A stretch of DNA of 64,000 bases from SELP01 sp035969385 (lineage in GTDB: Bacteria > Pseudomonadota > Alphaproteobacteria > Rhodobacterales > Rhodobacteraceae), in NCBI RefSeq assembly GCF_035969385.1, contig NZ_JAYKKJ010000005.1, forward strand, positions 248,001 to 312,000, in the 5' to 3' direction. Of the stretch, positions 36,045 through 44,392 are shown piece by piece. A program made the translations under genes and the position numbers. Positions within the stretch are counted from its first letter, which is position 1, and each line of letters opens with the position of its first letter. The notes below the pieces were generated by a model, which ran no database searches, was not told the DNA's origin, and saw only the letters and a list, made by a program, of their open reading frames with translations.

Positions 36045-36232
36045 GTGGGTTGAAACCCGCCTTACGTTTGAGGGGCGCTGCCCGTCTGGCCCATATCGGG
36101 CCATTCACCCCGGGATATTTATCGACCCAAAGTAGGGAGCTGGACACAGCGTCCATTCTTCTTTGGGTTTCAAGTATCCTCGGGGGGTCCGGGGGGCGAA
36201 GCGCCCCCGGGTAAGGTGGGTTTCAACCCACC
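36045..36232 (-). repeat. Dispersed intergenic palindromic repeat, copy C (inverted)
   Basis: 188 bp, inverted relative to A and B, starting 5 bp after the AAA ATPase stop and ending 40 bp before hrpB. Ends are GGTGGGTTGAAACCCGCC and GGTGGGTTTCAACCCACC. It includes GGGGCGCTGCCC, CCCCGGGATATTTATCGACC and GGGGGGCGAAGCGCCCCC, each the reverse complement of a block in copy B. Confidence 0.9.
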
Positions 36233-36272
36233 GCCCCTTGCCCGGTCCGGGTCCGCGCCCCATAAACGCCCC

Positions 36273-38696
36273 ATGACCACCCTGCCCATCGACGCCGCCC
36301 TGCCGGAACTGATTGCCGCCCTTCGGGCCGCGGGCCGCGCCGTGTTGCAGGCCCCGCCGGGGGCGGGCAAGACCACACGCGTTCCCTTGGCCATGCTGGA
36401 GGCCGGGCTGGTGACGGGCCGTGTCCTGATGCTTGAACCCCGCCGCCTTGCCGCCCGCGCCGCGGCGGAGCGGATGGCGGAAACACTGGGCGAGCAAGTT
36501 GGTCAGACCGTTGGCTACCGGATGCGAGGCGAGGCGAAGTCCAGCGCCGCGACCCGGATCGAGGTGGTGACCGAGGGCATCCTGACCCGCATGATCCAGT
36601 CCGATCCCGAATTGCCCGGCATCGGCGCGGTCATCTTCGACGAATTCCATGAACGGTCCCTGAACGCCGATCTGGGCCTTGCCCTCACATGGGAGATCCG
36701 GCAGGCGCTGCGCGACGACCTGATCCTTCTTGTCATGTCCGCGACCCTTGACGCCGCCCCGGTGGCCGAATTGCTGGACGCGGCCCCGATTATCACCTCG
36801 GAAGGGCGCAGTTTCCCGGTCGCGGTTCACCAACTCGATACGCCCCTCCCCAAGACACGCCGCTATGAAGAGGCCGTTGCCGATCTGGTGGCCGATGCGG
36901 TCGCCCGGACCGAGGGCGGCGTTCTGGTCTTCCTGCCCGGAGAGGGCGAAATCCGCCGGGTCGAAGCGCTGTTGGCCCGGCGGCTGCCACCTGACTGCCA
37001 CTTGCGCCCCCTGTTCGGCGCCTTGCCCTTTGCCCAGCAACGCGCCGCCATCGGGCCGGTCGCCTCGGGTCGCAAAGTGGTCCTGTCGACCTCGATCGCG
37101 GAAACTTCGTTGACCATTTCCGACATCCGCGTTGTGGTGGACGGGGGCCGCGCCCGCCGCGCCCGCTATGACCCCGGGTCGGGCATGTCACGGCTGGTCA
37201 CCGAACGGGTCAGCCGGGCCGAGGCGACCCAGCGGGCGGGCCGCGCGGGCCGGGTTGCGCCGGGCGATTGTTTCCGCCTTTGGACCAAGGGAGAGGACGG
37301 CGCCCTGCCCGCCTACCCCCCGGCCGAGATCGAGGCGGCGGACCTTGCAGGGCTTGCGCTGGAATTGGCGCTCTGGGGGGCGGACGGTCTTGCCTTCCTG
37401 ACCTCGCCACCCGAGGGAGCACTGGCCGAAGCACGGGCCCTGCTGCAGGCGTTGGGGGCGTTGGACGGGCAGAACCGCATCACCGCGCACGGCCGCGCGC
37501 TGGCCGCCCTGCCCCTGCACCCCCGCCTTGGCCATATGCTGCAGACGGCGGGCGCGCAGGCTGCCCCGGTTGCGGCACTTCTGGCCGAACGCGACCCGTT
37601 GCGCGGCGCGACTGTGGACCTGTCCCTGCGGATGGCCGCGCTGCGGGGGCGCTACGACGGACCAGGCACCGCCCATCCCCCGACATTGGACCGCATCCGG
37701 ACCGAAGCAAAGCGTCTGGCCCGCGGCCTGCCCGAGGCCGCGCCCCTGACGCTGGCCGAACAGCTGGCGCTGGCCTACCCGGACCGGATCGGGCTGCGCC
37801 GCAAAGGCGACGCCCCGCGCTATGTCCTGTCCGGCGGCAAGGGCGCGGTGATGGAAGAGGCCGACCCGCTGGCCGGGCAACGCCTGATCGTGGCGACCGA
37901 TCTGGATGGCAACCCGCGCGAGGCGAAGATTCGGCAGGCTGTCGCAATTTCCGAAAGCGAGGTGCGGGGGCTGTTCGCCGATCAGATCCACTGGGCCGAG
38001 GTCTGCGACTGGTCCCGCCGCGACCGCCGCGTTCTGACCCGCAAACAGGAACGGCTTGGTGCGCTGGTGCTGGACGACCGGACTTGGCCGGACGCCCCGG
38101 ACGCGGCCATCGCCGGCGCTATGTGCGCCGGTGTCCGCGACCTTGGGCTGCGTCTGCCTCCGGCGGCCATGCGATTCCGCGCCCGGGTGGAACTGGTCCG
38201 GGCGGGCGGAACGGAACTGCCGGCGATGGACGACGCCACGCTGTTGGAAGGTTTGGAAAACTGGCTTGCCCCCTATCTTGCCGGGGTCCGCACCGCCGAA
38301 GACTGGAAACGGTTCGACCCGCTGCCTTCCCTGCGGGCGATGCTGGACTGGGGCCAGATGCAGGCGCTGGACGCCGCCGCCCCTGCCCATTTCGAAACCC
38401 CTTTGGGCCGAAAGATTCCTATCGACTACGACAGCGACCCGCCGCAGATCAGCCTGCGCCTGCAAGAGATGTTCGGCGTCACCCGGCATCCGACCGTGGG
38501 GCGGACCCCGTTAAAGGTGACGCTTCTGTCGCCGGGCCAGAAGCCCATTCAGGTCACATCGGACATTCCCGGTTTCTGGGCCACCTCCTATGCGGATGTG
38601 CGCAAGGACATGCGGGGCCGATACCCCAAACACCCTTGGCCCGAGGACCCGACCGAGGCCGACCCGACCCTGCGGGCAAAACCGCGCGGGACATAG
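36273..38696 (+). CDS. hrpB: ATP-dependent helicase HrpB
   Basis: The 807-residue DEAH/RHA helicase shows motif I APPGAGKTT, motif II DEFHER, motif III MSATLD, motif V STSIAETSLTI and motif VI QRAGRAGRVAPG, then HA2 and the C-terminal HrpB domain. Length (about 810-840) fits HrpB rather than HrpA (about 1300). ATG 36273 starts the helicase core; the frame continues upstream only through repeat copy C. The cellular RNA role is not well defined. Confidence 0.93.
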   Translation: MTTLPIDAALPELIAALRAAGRAVLQAPPGAGKTTRVPLAMLEAGLVTGRVLMLEPRRLAARAAAERMAETLGEQVGQTVGYRMRGEAKSSAATRIEVVTEGILTRMIQSDPELPGIGAVIFDEFHERSLNADLGLALTWEIRQALRDDLILLVMSATLDAAPVAELLDAAPIITSEGRSFPVAVHQLDTPLPKTRRYEEAVADLVADAVARTEGGVLVFLPGEGEIRRVEALLARRLPPDCHLRPLFGALPFAQQRAAIGPVASGRKVVLSTSIAETSLTISDIRVVVDGGRARRARYDPGSGMSRLVTERVSRAEATQRAGRAGRVAPGDCFRLWTKGEDGALPAYPPAEIEAADLAGLALELALWGADGLAFLTSPPEGALAEARALLQALGALDGQNRITAHGRALAALPLHPRLGHMLQTAGAQAAPVAALLAERDPLRGATVDLSLRMAALRGRYDGPGTAHPPTLDRIRTEAKRLARGLPEAAPLTLAEQLALAYPDRIGLRRKGDAPRYVLSGGKGAVMEEADPLAGQRLIVATDLDGNPREAKIRQAVAISESEVRGLFADQIHWAEVCDWSRRDRRVLTRKQERLGALVLDDRTWPDAPDAAIAGAMCAGVRDLGLRLPPAAMRFRARVELVRAGGTELPAMDDATLLEGLENWLAPYLAGVRTAEDWKRFDPLPSLRAMLDWGQMQALDAAAPAHFETPLGRKIPIDYDSDPPQISLRLQEMFGVTRHPTVGRTPLKVTLLSPGQKPIQVTSDIPGFWATSYADVRKDMRGRYPKHPWPEDPTEADPTLRAKPRGT

Positions 38697-38709
38697 GGGT
38701 ATCCCAACG

Positions 38710-38740
38710 AAAAAGGCGCGCCGCAGTTGCGACGCGCCTT
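38710..38740 (-). terminator. Rho-independent terminator of asd, also downstream of hrpB
   Basis: AAGGCGCG (38713-38720) and CGCGCCTT (38733-38740) pair. On the minus strand the stem is followed by TTTTTCG (A-run 38710-38714), 20 bp beyond the asd stop. Confidence 0.85.
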
Positions 38741-38760
38741 CCTAATTCTGTCCGGTTGAA

Positions 38761-39783
38761 TCAGCCCTTTTTCAGGCAGCGCTGGCCCAGAACCTCGGCA
38801 ATCTGCACGGCGTTCAGCGCCGCGCCCTTGCGCAGGTTGTCCGAAACGCACCACAGGTTGATCCCGTTTTCGATGGTGCTGTCCTGACGGATACGGCTGA
38901 TGAAGGTGGCATAATCGCCGACGCATTCGATCGGGGTGACGTAGCCACCGGCCTCGCGCTTGTCGATGACCATGATCCCCGGCGCTTCGCGCAGGATGTC
39001 GCGGGCTTCGTCTTCGTCCAGGAAGTCCTCAAACTCGATGTTGATCGCTTCCGAATGGCCGACGAAGACCGGCACGCGCACGCAGGTCGCGGTCAGCTTG
39101 ATCGACGGATCGAGGATCTTCTTGGTCTCGGCGACCATCTTCCATTCTTCCTTGGTCGACCCGTCGTCAAGGAACACGTCGATATGCGGGATGACGTTGA
39201 AGGCGATCTGCTTGGGGTAGACGGACGGGGCCACCTCCTGACCGGGGACATACATGCCCTTGGTCTGGTTCCACAGTTCGTCAATCGCGTCCTTGCCGGT
39301 GCCCGACACGGATTGGTAGGTCGACACGACCACCCGCTTGATCGTGGCCCGGTCATGCAGCGGCTTCAGCGCCACGACCATCTGCGCGGTGGAACAGTTG
39401 GGGTTGGCGATGATGTTCTTCTTGGCATAGCCCTCGACCGCCTCGGCGTTCACTTCGGGAACAATCAGCGGCACGTCCGGGTCGTAGCGATACAGCGACG
39501 AGTTGTCGATTACCACGCAGCCCTGCCCTGCGGCCTTGGGCGCGTATTTCTTGGTCGCGTCCGACCCGATGGCGAAGAGCGCGATATCCCAGCCGGTGAA
39601 ATCGAAGGTGTCCAGATCCTGGGTCTTCAAAGTTCGATCGCCAAAGCTGACTTCGGTGCCCAGCGATTTTCGGCTCGCGAGGGCCGCGATCTCATCGACG
39701 GGGAACTCGCGCTCGGCGAGGATGTTCAGCATTTCGTGGCCCACGTTGCCCGTGGCGCCAACGACGACGACTTTATAGCCCAT
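38761..39783 (-). CDS. asd: Aspartate-semialdehyde dehydrogenase
   Basis: Reduces aspartyl phosphate to the semialdehyde for Lys, Met, Thr and diaminopimelate synthesis. The 340 residues include the NADP loop GATGNVGHEML and active-site NPNCST (Cys130). ATG 39783 is preferred over 39789 since AAGGAG is then 8 bases rather than 2 bases upstream. Apparently monocistronic with its own terminator. Confidence 0.96.
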   Translation of the reverse strand: MGYKVVVVGATGNVGHEMLNILAEREFPVDEIAALASRKSLGTEVSFGDRTLKTQDLDTFDFTGWDIALFAIGSDATKKYAPKAAGQGCVVIDNSSLYRYDPDVPLIVPEVNAEAVEGYAKKNIIANPNCSTAQMVVALKPLHDRATIKRVVVSTYQSVSGTGKDAIDELWNQTKGMYVPGQEVAPSVYPKQIAFNVIPHIDVFLDDGSTKEEWKMVAETKKILDPSIKLTATCVRVPVFVGHSEAINIEFEDFLDEDEARDILREAPGIMVIDKREAGGYVTPIECVGDYATFISRIRQDSTIENGINLWCVSDNLRKGAALNAVQIAEVLGQRCLKKG

Positions 39784-39864
39784 TGGCATGGCTCCTTGGT
39801 TGAGAGACGCGCGGGCTATAGCCCGCCTTCGCGTCAAGGAAAAGGGCCAAAGGGGGTTCGGGGC

Positions 39865-41043
39865 CTAGTCTGTCCGGTCCTGCGACAAAAGGTAGACAGC
39901 CAGCCCGACAACCAGCGCCAGCCCGGCAAACAGGAACAGCGCCGCATAGGGTTCCGCCGCCGTCTGGGCACCGTCTGCACTGGCGGCATAGATCGGGCGG
40001 GTGACGAATTGAAACAGGCCGACGCCCCCAACCCCGAACAGGTTGATCAGCGTCACGCCGCGCCCGGTCAGATGCGCCGGGAAGAAGGCCTTGGCATGGG
40101 CCACCAGCATCGGGAAGGATGCCCCGGCAAAGCCGACAAGAGCCAGCAACGCGACCGACACCCAAAGCCCCCGGTCCGGCATGGCATAAAGCGCGAGGCA
40201 AGCCACGGCCCCCAGCGCATTGCCTGCGAAGATCACCCACTTGCGGGTGCCAAAGATCCGGTCCATTGGTCCGTAGGCAAAGTTGCCCGCGATCATCGCC
40301 AGCCCCATGATCAGGGTCACGGTCCCGATGGTGCCGACATCCGCCGCAAAGACATCCCGCGCATAGGGGGCCACCCACAGCCCACGCAGCCCCGCCGAAG
40401 GGGCGTAGTTCACCAGCATCATGATGAAGATCGGCCAAAGCGCGGGCATGGCCAGCAGGGTCAGGACCGACCCTTTCGCCGTGCTGACGACCTTTTCCGG
40501 GTCTTTGACCGTGGCCCAGATGATCAGCGCGACCAGAAGCGTCAGCGCGGCGATGCCCATGACCGTTTCGCGCCACCCGAACAGGCCGACGGCCCATGCC
40601 ATGGGGGCCGCGGAAAAGATATTGCCAAGGCTGCCGATCCCGATCGTCATCCCCGCAAGCGTCGCGAAGACGGCAGGGGAATAGACACGGGCGAAAATGA
40701 AATAGGACGCCATCAGGACCGGCGAACAGCCGATCCCGATCAGCGCCATGGCAAGGCTGATGTGCAGGGGCGACTGGGCCATGGCGAACAGAACCGCCCC
40801 GCCCGCACCGCCAATCGCCAGAAGAACCGTCGCGGTCATCCGGGGCCCGACCCGGTCCAGCGCCGCGCCGACTGGGATCTGGAAGCCCGCGAAGATCAGG
40901 AACCAAAGGCCCGAGGCAAAGGCCAGATCTTCCGGCGTCGCGCCGATATCCGCCTCAAGCGCCGGGGCAAGCACGGCCAGAAAGGCACGATAAAACTGGC
41001 TCAGCACATAGCCCGCAATCAGCGACGCGATTCCGATCTTCAT
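39865..41043 (-). CDS. MFS transporter under the divergent TetR regulator
   Basis: A 392-residue MFS protein with 12 hydrophobic segments; the loop GAALDRVGPRMTATV is a motif-A variant. Substrate unknown. GGGGGA precedes ATG 41043. It is divergent from a TetR gene with a perfect operator in between, suggesting inducible efflux or uptake. Confidence 0.85.
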   Translation of the reverse strand: MKIGIASLIAGYVLSQFYRAFLAVLAPALEADIGATPEDLAFASGLWFLIFAGFQIPVGAALDRVGPRMTATVLLAIGGAGGAVLFAMAQSPLHISLAMALIGIGCSPVLMASYFIFARVYSPAVFATLAGMTIGIGSLGNIFSAAPMAWAVGLFGWRETVMGIAALTLLVALIIWATVKDPEKVVSTAKGSVLTLLAMPALWPIFIMMLVNYAPSAGLRGLWVAPYARDVFAADVGTIGTVTLIMGLAMIAGNFAYGPMDRIFGTRKWVIFAGNALGAVACLALYAMPDRGLWVSVALLALVGFAGASFPMLVAHAKAFFPAHLTGRGVTLINLFGVGGVGLFQFVTRPIYAASADGAQTAAEPYAALFLFAGLALVVGLAVYLLSQDRTD

Positions 41044-41123
41044 GAGTTTTCCCCCGTTCGCTTGGCGAAGATGCATCCAGTGGGGAAAAAGGCAAGGGCA
41101 ACCGCCGTCGCGGGACGTTGCAT

Positions 41124-41143
41124 TTACCGACACATGTCGGTAA
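41124..41143. promoter_or_regulatory. TetR-type operator
   Basis: TTACCGACACATGTCGGTAA: perfect 9-bp arms around a CA centre. It lies 80 bp from the MFS start and 10 bp before the TetR start, so it can block both promoters. TACCGACATGTCGGTA-like sites are typical of TetR/AcrR regulators. Confidence 0.8.
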
Positions 41144-41153
41144 TTGGGAATCC

Positions 41154-41762
41154 ATGCGCAACCGACTGAGCAAGACAGACCGCCGGACGATGATCCTGGA
41201 CGCAGCCGCGGCCCTGTTTGCGGCCAAGGGCGTCGACGGGACAGAGATGGAGGATATCCGGCAGGCCTGCGGGATTTCGCGGGGCGGGCTTTACCACCAT
41301 TTCGCCAACCGACGAGACGTGCTGGACGGGCTGGTGGACCGTGAAATCAGCGCGCTTGCGCGTGTACTTGACGACGAAAGCCAGTCGCCGCTGCCCGCGA
41401 TCTTGCGCGCCGGGTCGGGTCACCTTGGGGCCGAAACGGGGCTTTTGTCAGCGCTGCGGACAGGGGCCGACCGGCAGGACTATCTTGCCGCTGTCGATAC
41501 CGCCCTTATCCGGCATGTGGCACCGAGGCTGGCATTGCGGCTGCGGGGACAGGTGCGGGACGGGGTCGATCCAGAGCATGTGGCAGAGCTGTTCCTGACC
41601 GTTAACGCCCATATCAACCGGCGCCAGATTCTCGGCCACTGGGACAACCGTGCTGCCGCCGCCTTCGCCGGGACGGCGCTTCGGGCCCTTGCCCCCCTTC
41701 TGGCCGACCCGGACCAATTGACCCCGATGATCAGCACCCTGGCCGGAAAGGATGCCCCATGA
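41154..41762 (+). CDS. TetR-family transcriptional regulator
   Basis: The 202-residue protein has the TetR helix-turn-helix: ILDAAAALFAAKGVDGTEME, then ISRGGLYHHFANRRDVLD recognition helices. The C-terminal ligand domain is divergent. ATG 41154 lies just after the operator and gives the normal TetR N-terminus; the frame from 41118 would run through the operator. It overlaps the CPBP gene by 4 bp. Confidence 0.9.
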   Translation: MRNRLSKTDRRTMILDAAAALFAAKGVDGTEMEDIRQACGISRGGLYHHFANRRDVLDGLVDREISALARVLDDESQSPLPAILRAGSGHLGAETGLLSALRTGADRQDYLAAVDTALIRHVAPRLALRLRGQVRDGVDPEHVAELFLTVNAHINRRQILGHWDNRAAAAFAGTALRALAPLLADPDQLTPMISTLAGKDAP

Positions 41763-42502
41763 CACAGATTACGATCTTCCTCGGGCTGACCTTCGGGATT
41801 TCTCTGGCGGGGTTTGCCTGTATCTGGGCGATCCCATCGGCCCGCAGCCCGGAAACCCTGACCGGGTTGCCGTTCTGGATCGTGATGGTCTGGGGGCCGT
41901 CGCTGGCCGCGATCATCATCGCCCTGCGGCACGGGCAACTCCCAGAGCTTCTGGGTCGCATCGTGCAATTTGCCCAGGTTCCCCTGCCGGTCTGGGGGAT
42001 CGTCATTGCGCCTCTGGTGATCCTGCTGATCCTTCGGCCCTTCGTCCCGGACGACCCGATGCCGCTTGGCCTGGGGATGGGTCTGGCGATGGTCGGGTTC
42101 AACCTGATCCTCGGTCCCTTGGGCGAGGAACTGGGCTGGCGCGGGGTCTTGCAGGACCAGTTGCACCCCAAGGTCGGCTGGCTCGGGGCCTCCCTGATGG
42201 TCGGGGCGATCTGGACGGTCTGGCATCTGCCGCTTTGGACGATCGAGTCCCCGCACGCCCAGATCCGCCTGCCGCTGTTCGCCGCGCATTGCATGGTCTA
42301 CGCGGTGACTATTGGGGCAGCACATGCGCTGTCAGGCGGGTCGCTGATGCCCGCGATCCTTCTGCACCTGACGTTTAACCTTGCGTCGAACTACGCGGTC
42401 TTTGCTGGATATCGTGATCCGAATGCGTGGTTCAGCGCCAGCCTTTTGCCCTACATTGCGCTGGCTGTTGGGGCCTCTGCCCTTGTCGCTTTGATCAGAT
42501 AG
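41759..42502 (+). CDS. CPBP-family intramembrane protease
   Basis: A 247-residue membrane protein with about seven hydrophobic segments and the CPBP (Abi/CAAX) motifs GEELGWRG (motif 1, residues about 123-130), VWHLPLW (motif 2) and a late LHLTFN (motif 3). Translationally coupled to TetR (ATGA). Family members act as CAAX-type proteases or in peptide immunity; the role here is unknown. It is convergent with iolB, 7 bp away. Confidence 0.85.
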   Translation: MTQITIFLGLTFGISLAGFACIWAIPSARSPETLTGLPFWIVMVWGPSLAAIIIALRHGQLPELLGRIVQFAQVPLPVWGIVIAPLVILLILRPFVPDDPMPLGLGMGLAMVGFNLILGPLGEELGWRGVLQDQLHPKVGWLGASLMVGAIWTVWHLPLWTIESPHAQIRLPLFAAHCMVYAVTIGAAHALSGGSLMPAILLHLTFNLASNYAVFAGYRDPNAWFSASLLPYIALAVGASALVALIR

Positions 42503-42509
42503 CGGGGTA

Positions 42510-43319
42510 CTACTTCGCGTCTCTGTCCATGATCCATTGCACGGCGGGGTCTGGTTTGAACCGCCATTTGCGGCGGGGGCCGGCCATGACGTTGAGGTAG
42601 TACATCTCGAACCCGTAGGGGGCGCCGCAGGGGTGGTGTCCGCGTGGGACAAGCACCACGTCGCCATCCTTGACCGCCATGGTCTCGTCCAATGTCCCGT
42701 CCTCGGTATAGACCCGCTGGATGCCGAAGCCGTCGCCGGGGTTCAGCCGGTGGTAGTAGGTTTCTTCAAGATAGGTGATCTCGGGATAATCGTCCTCGTC
42801 ATGCCGGTGGCTGGGATAGGACGACCAATGCCCGTCGGGGGTGAAGACCTCGGTCACCAGAAGGCTGTCGCAATAGTCCTCGGCCTCCATCGCGATGTTG
42901 TTGATATAGCGGGTGTTCACGCCGGTCCCCCGCTGGGTCAGGGTAATCCCGTCGGGCCCGATTTTCCGCGCGGGGTGCCCGCCGTGGCCGGGCGCCGAAC
43001 AGACCGCGACGGTGCAATCGGTGTCCGCCACCAGCGACCAGTCGCTGCCGTTGGGGACATAAAGGCAATGCGGCGGGGTCTTTTCGAAGACATCCATCCG
43101 GTCGCCCAGCACGCCCCAGTCCTGCCCGGCGGCCGTGATCCGCGCCTTGCCTTCGACCATCACCAGGATCACCTCGCGCCCGCCCGTCGCCTCTGCCGCC
43201 GTCTCGCCCGCGCGCAGCCGGTAGAGCGAGAAGCCGACATAACGCCAGCCCGCGCTTTTGGGGGTGATCTGATGCACCTTGCCGTGGGTGCCGAAGGGTT
43301 TCTTCAGAAGGTCAGCCAT
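42510..43319 (-). CDS. iolB: 5-deoxy-glucuronate isomerase
   Basis: Converts 5-deoxy-glucuronate to 2-deoxy-5-keto-gluconate in myo-inositol breakdown. The 269 residues match IolB; cupin metal ligands are in PSHRHDEDDYPE, LEETYYHR and RGHHPCGAPYG. AAAGGA lies 7 bases before ATG 43319. It is the last gene of the leftward iol unit, separated from iolE by 160 bp holding a large inverted repeat. A diverged paralogue is at 59642-60481. Confidence 0.95.
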   Translation of the reverse strand: MADLLKKPFGTHGKVHQITPKSAGWRYVGFSLYRLRAGETAAEATGGREVILVMVEGKARITAAGQDWGVLGDRMDVFEKTPPHCLYVPNGSDWSLVADTDCTVAVCSAPGHGGHPARKIGPDGITLTQRGTGVNTRYINNIAMEAEDYCDSLLVTEVFTPDGHWSSYPSHRHDEDDYPEITYLEETYYHRLNPGDGFGIQRVYTEDGTLDETMAVKDGDVVLVPRGHHPCGAPYGFEMYYLNVMAGPRRKWRFKPDPAVQWIMDRDAK

Positions 43320-43407
43320 GGATCGGTCCTTTCGTGTTGAGGTGCGGTCGCGGCGTGACGCCTTTGTGCAAGGGTTTGGGCGCCCGCCCTCCGGGCCGGT
43401 CGGGCGA

Positions 43408-43456
43408 TCAAACCCGCCCTATAAGCCTTCGCGACGCTCAGGCGGGGCGGGTTTGA
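43408..43456. repeat. Imperfect cruciform between iolE and iolB
   Basis: TCAAACCCGCCC (43408-43419) and GGGCGGGTTTGA (43445-43456) form a 12-bp stem; GCCT/AGGC continue it inside. CGCCCG/CGGGCG at 43381-43406 make a second small hairpin. The sequence resembles the ends of the dispersed repeats. No U-tract, so processing or attenuation before iolB is more likely than termination. Confidence 0.7.
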
Positions 43457-43479
43457 CCCCATGATGCGACGGTGGCTGA

Positions 43480-44379
43480 TTACCCCGCGATCTCCAGCCC
43501 CGCCTCTGCGCAGACCTTGAGGATATGTTCATAGCCCATCTTTGAATAGTCATAGGGCGGCGCCTTGGCTGGGTCCTGTTCCGCCTCGACCACGATCCAG
43601 CCGTGATAGTCGATGGATTTCAGGTGGTTGGCCACCGCCTGGAAGTCGATGCAACCGTCCCCCGGCACCGTGAAGGCCCCGGCGATCACCGCGTCAAGGA
43701 AACTTCGGTCGTTGGCCCGCACATCGGCCACCACATCGGGCCGGATGTCCTTGAAGTGGACGTGGTGCACCCGGTCGCCCCAGCGGGTCAGCGTCGCCAT
43801 CACATTACCACCGCCGAACAGCAGATGCCCGGTGTCAAAGCATAGCTTCACCTCGTCCCCCGACCCTTCCATGAGCCAGTTCACGTCGTCTTCGCTTTCG
43901 ATGATCGAGCCCATGTGATGGTGATAGGCAAAGTTCATACCCCTGTCTGTCATCCACTTGGCCACCTCGGTGATCTTCGCCGCATAGGCCAGGACCTCGT
44001 CCCGGGTCAGGCGGGGGCGGGCGTTGACCGGCACGTCCCTAATGCCCTGCACGGTGTTGGAACATTCGGCATAGACGATGCAGGGGGCGTCGAGCGCGAT
44101 GAACTGGTCCACCTGCTGGGTGATCGCCGCAATCTCGGTGGCCGTGTCATTGACCAGCGACGCGCCAGAACACCAGCCGCCGCAGAGCGCGATGTCGTAT
44201 TTCTCAAGATAGGCCCGCAGCCCTTCGGTGTCATGCGGCATCCGCTGGCCGCGCTCCACCCCGGTATAGCCGATCTCGCGGGCCTCTTTCAGGGCCTGCT
44301 CCATCGTATAGGCGGCGGTGATGTCCGGCAGATCGTCGTTCTGCCACGCAATGGGGGATATCCCGATTTTCACGCTCAT
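43480..44379 (-). CDS. iolE: Inosose dehydratase (2-keto-myo-inositol dehydratase)
   Basis: Dehydrates scyllo-inosose. The 299 residues form an AP-endonuclease-2-type TIM barrel starting KIGISPIAWQNDD, with metal-site segments GVERGQ, AYHHHMGS, CFDTGHLLFGG, HVHFKDIR and VVEAEQDP. ATG 44379 has AAGGG 8 bases upstream and lies 13 bp after iolD. Length fits IolE (about 300). Confidence 0.95.
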   Translation of the reverse strand: MSVKIGISPIAWQNDDLPDITAAYTMEQALKEAREIGYTGVERGQRMPHDTEGLRAYLEKYDIALCGGWCSGASLVNDTATEIAAITQQVDQFIALDAPCIVYAECSNTVQGIRDVPVNARPRLTRDEVLAYAAKITEVAKWMTDRGMNFAYHHHMGSIIESEDDVNWLMEGSGDEVKLCFDTGHLLFGGGNVMATLTRWGDRVHHVHFKDIRPDVVADVRANDRSFLDAVIAGAFTVPGDGCIDFQAVANHLKSIDYHGWIVVEAEQDPAKAPPYDYSKMGYEHILKVCAEAGLEIAG

Positions 44380-44392
44380 CTCTGGCGCCCTT

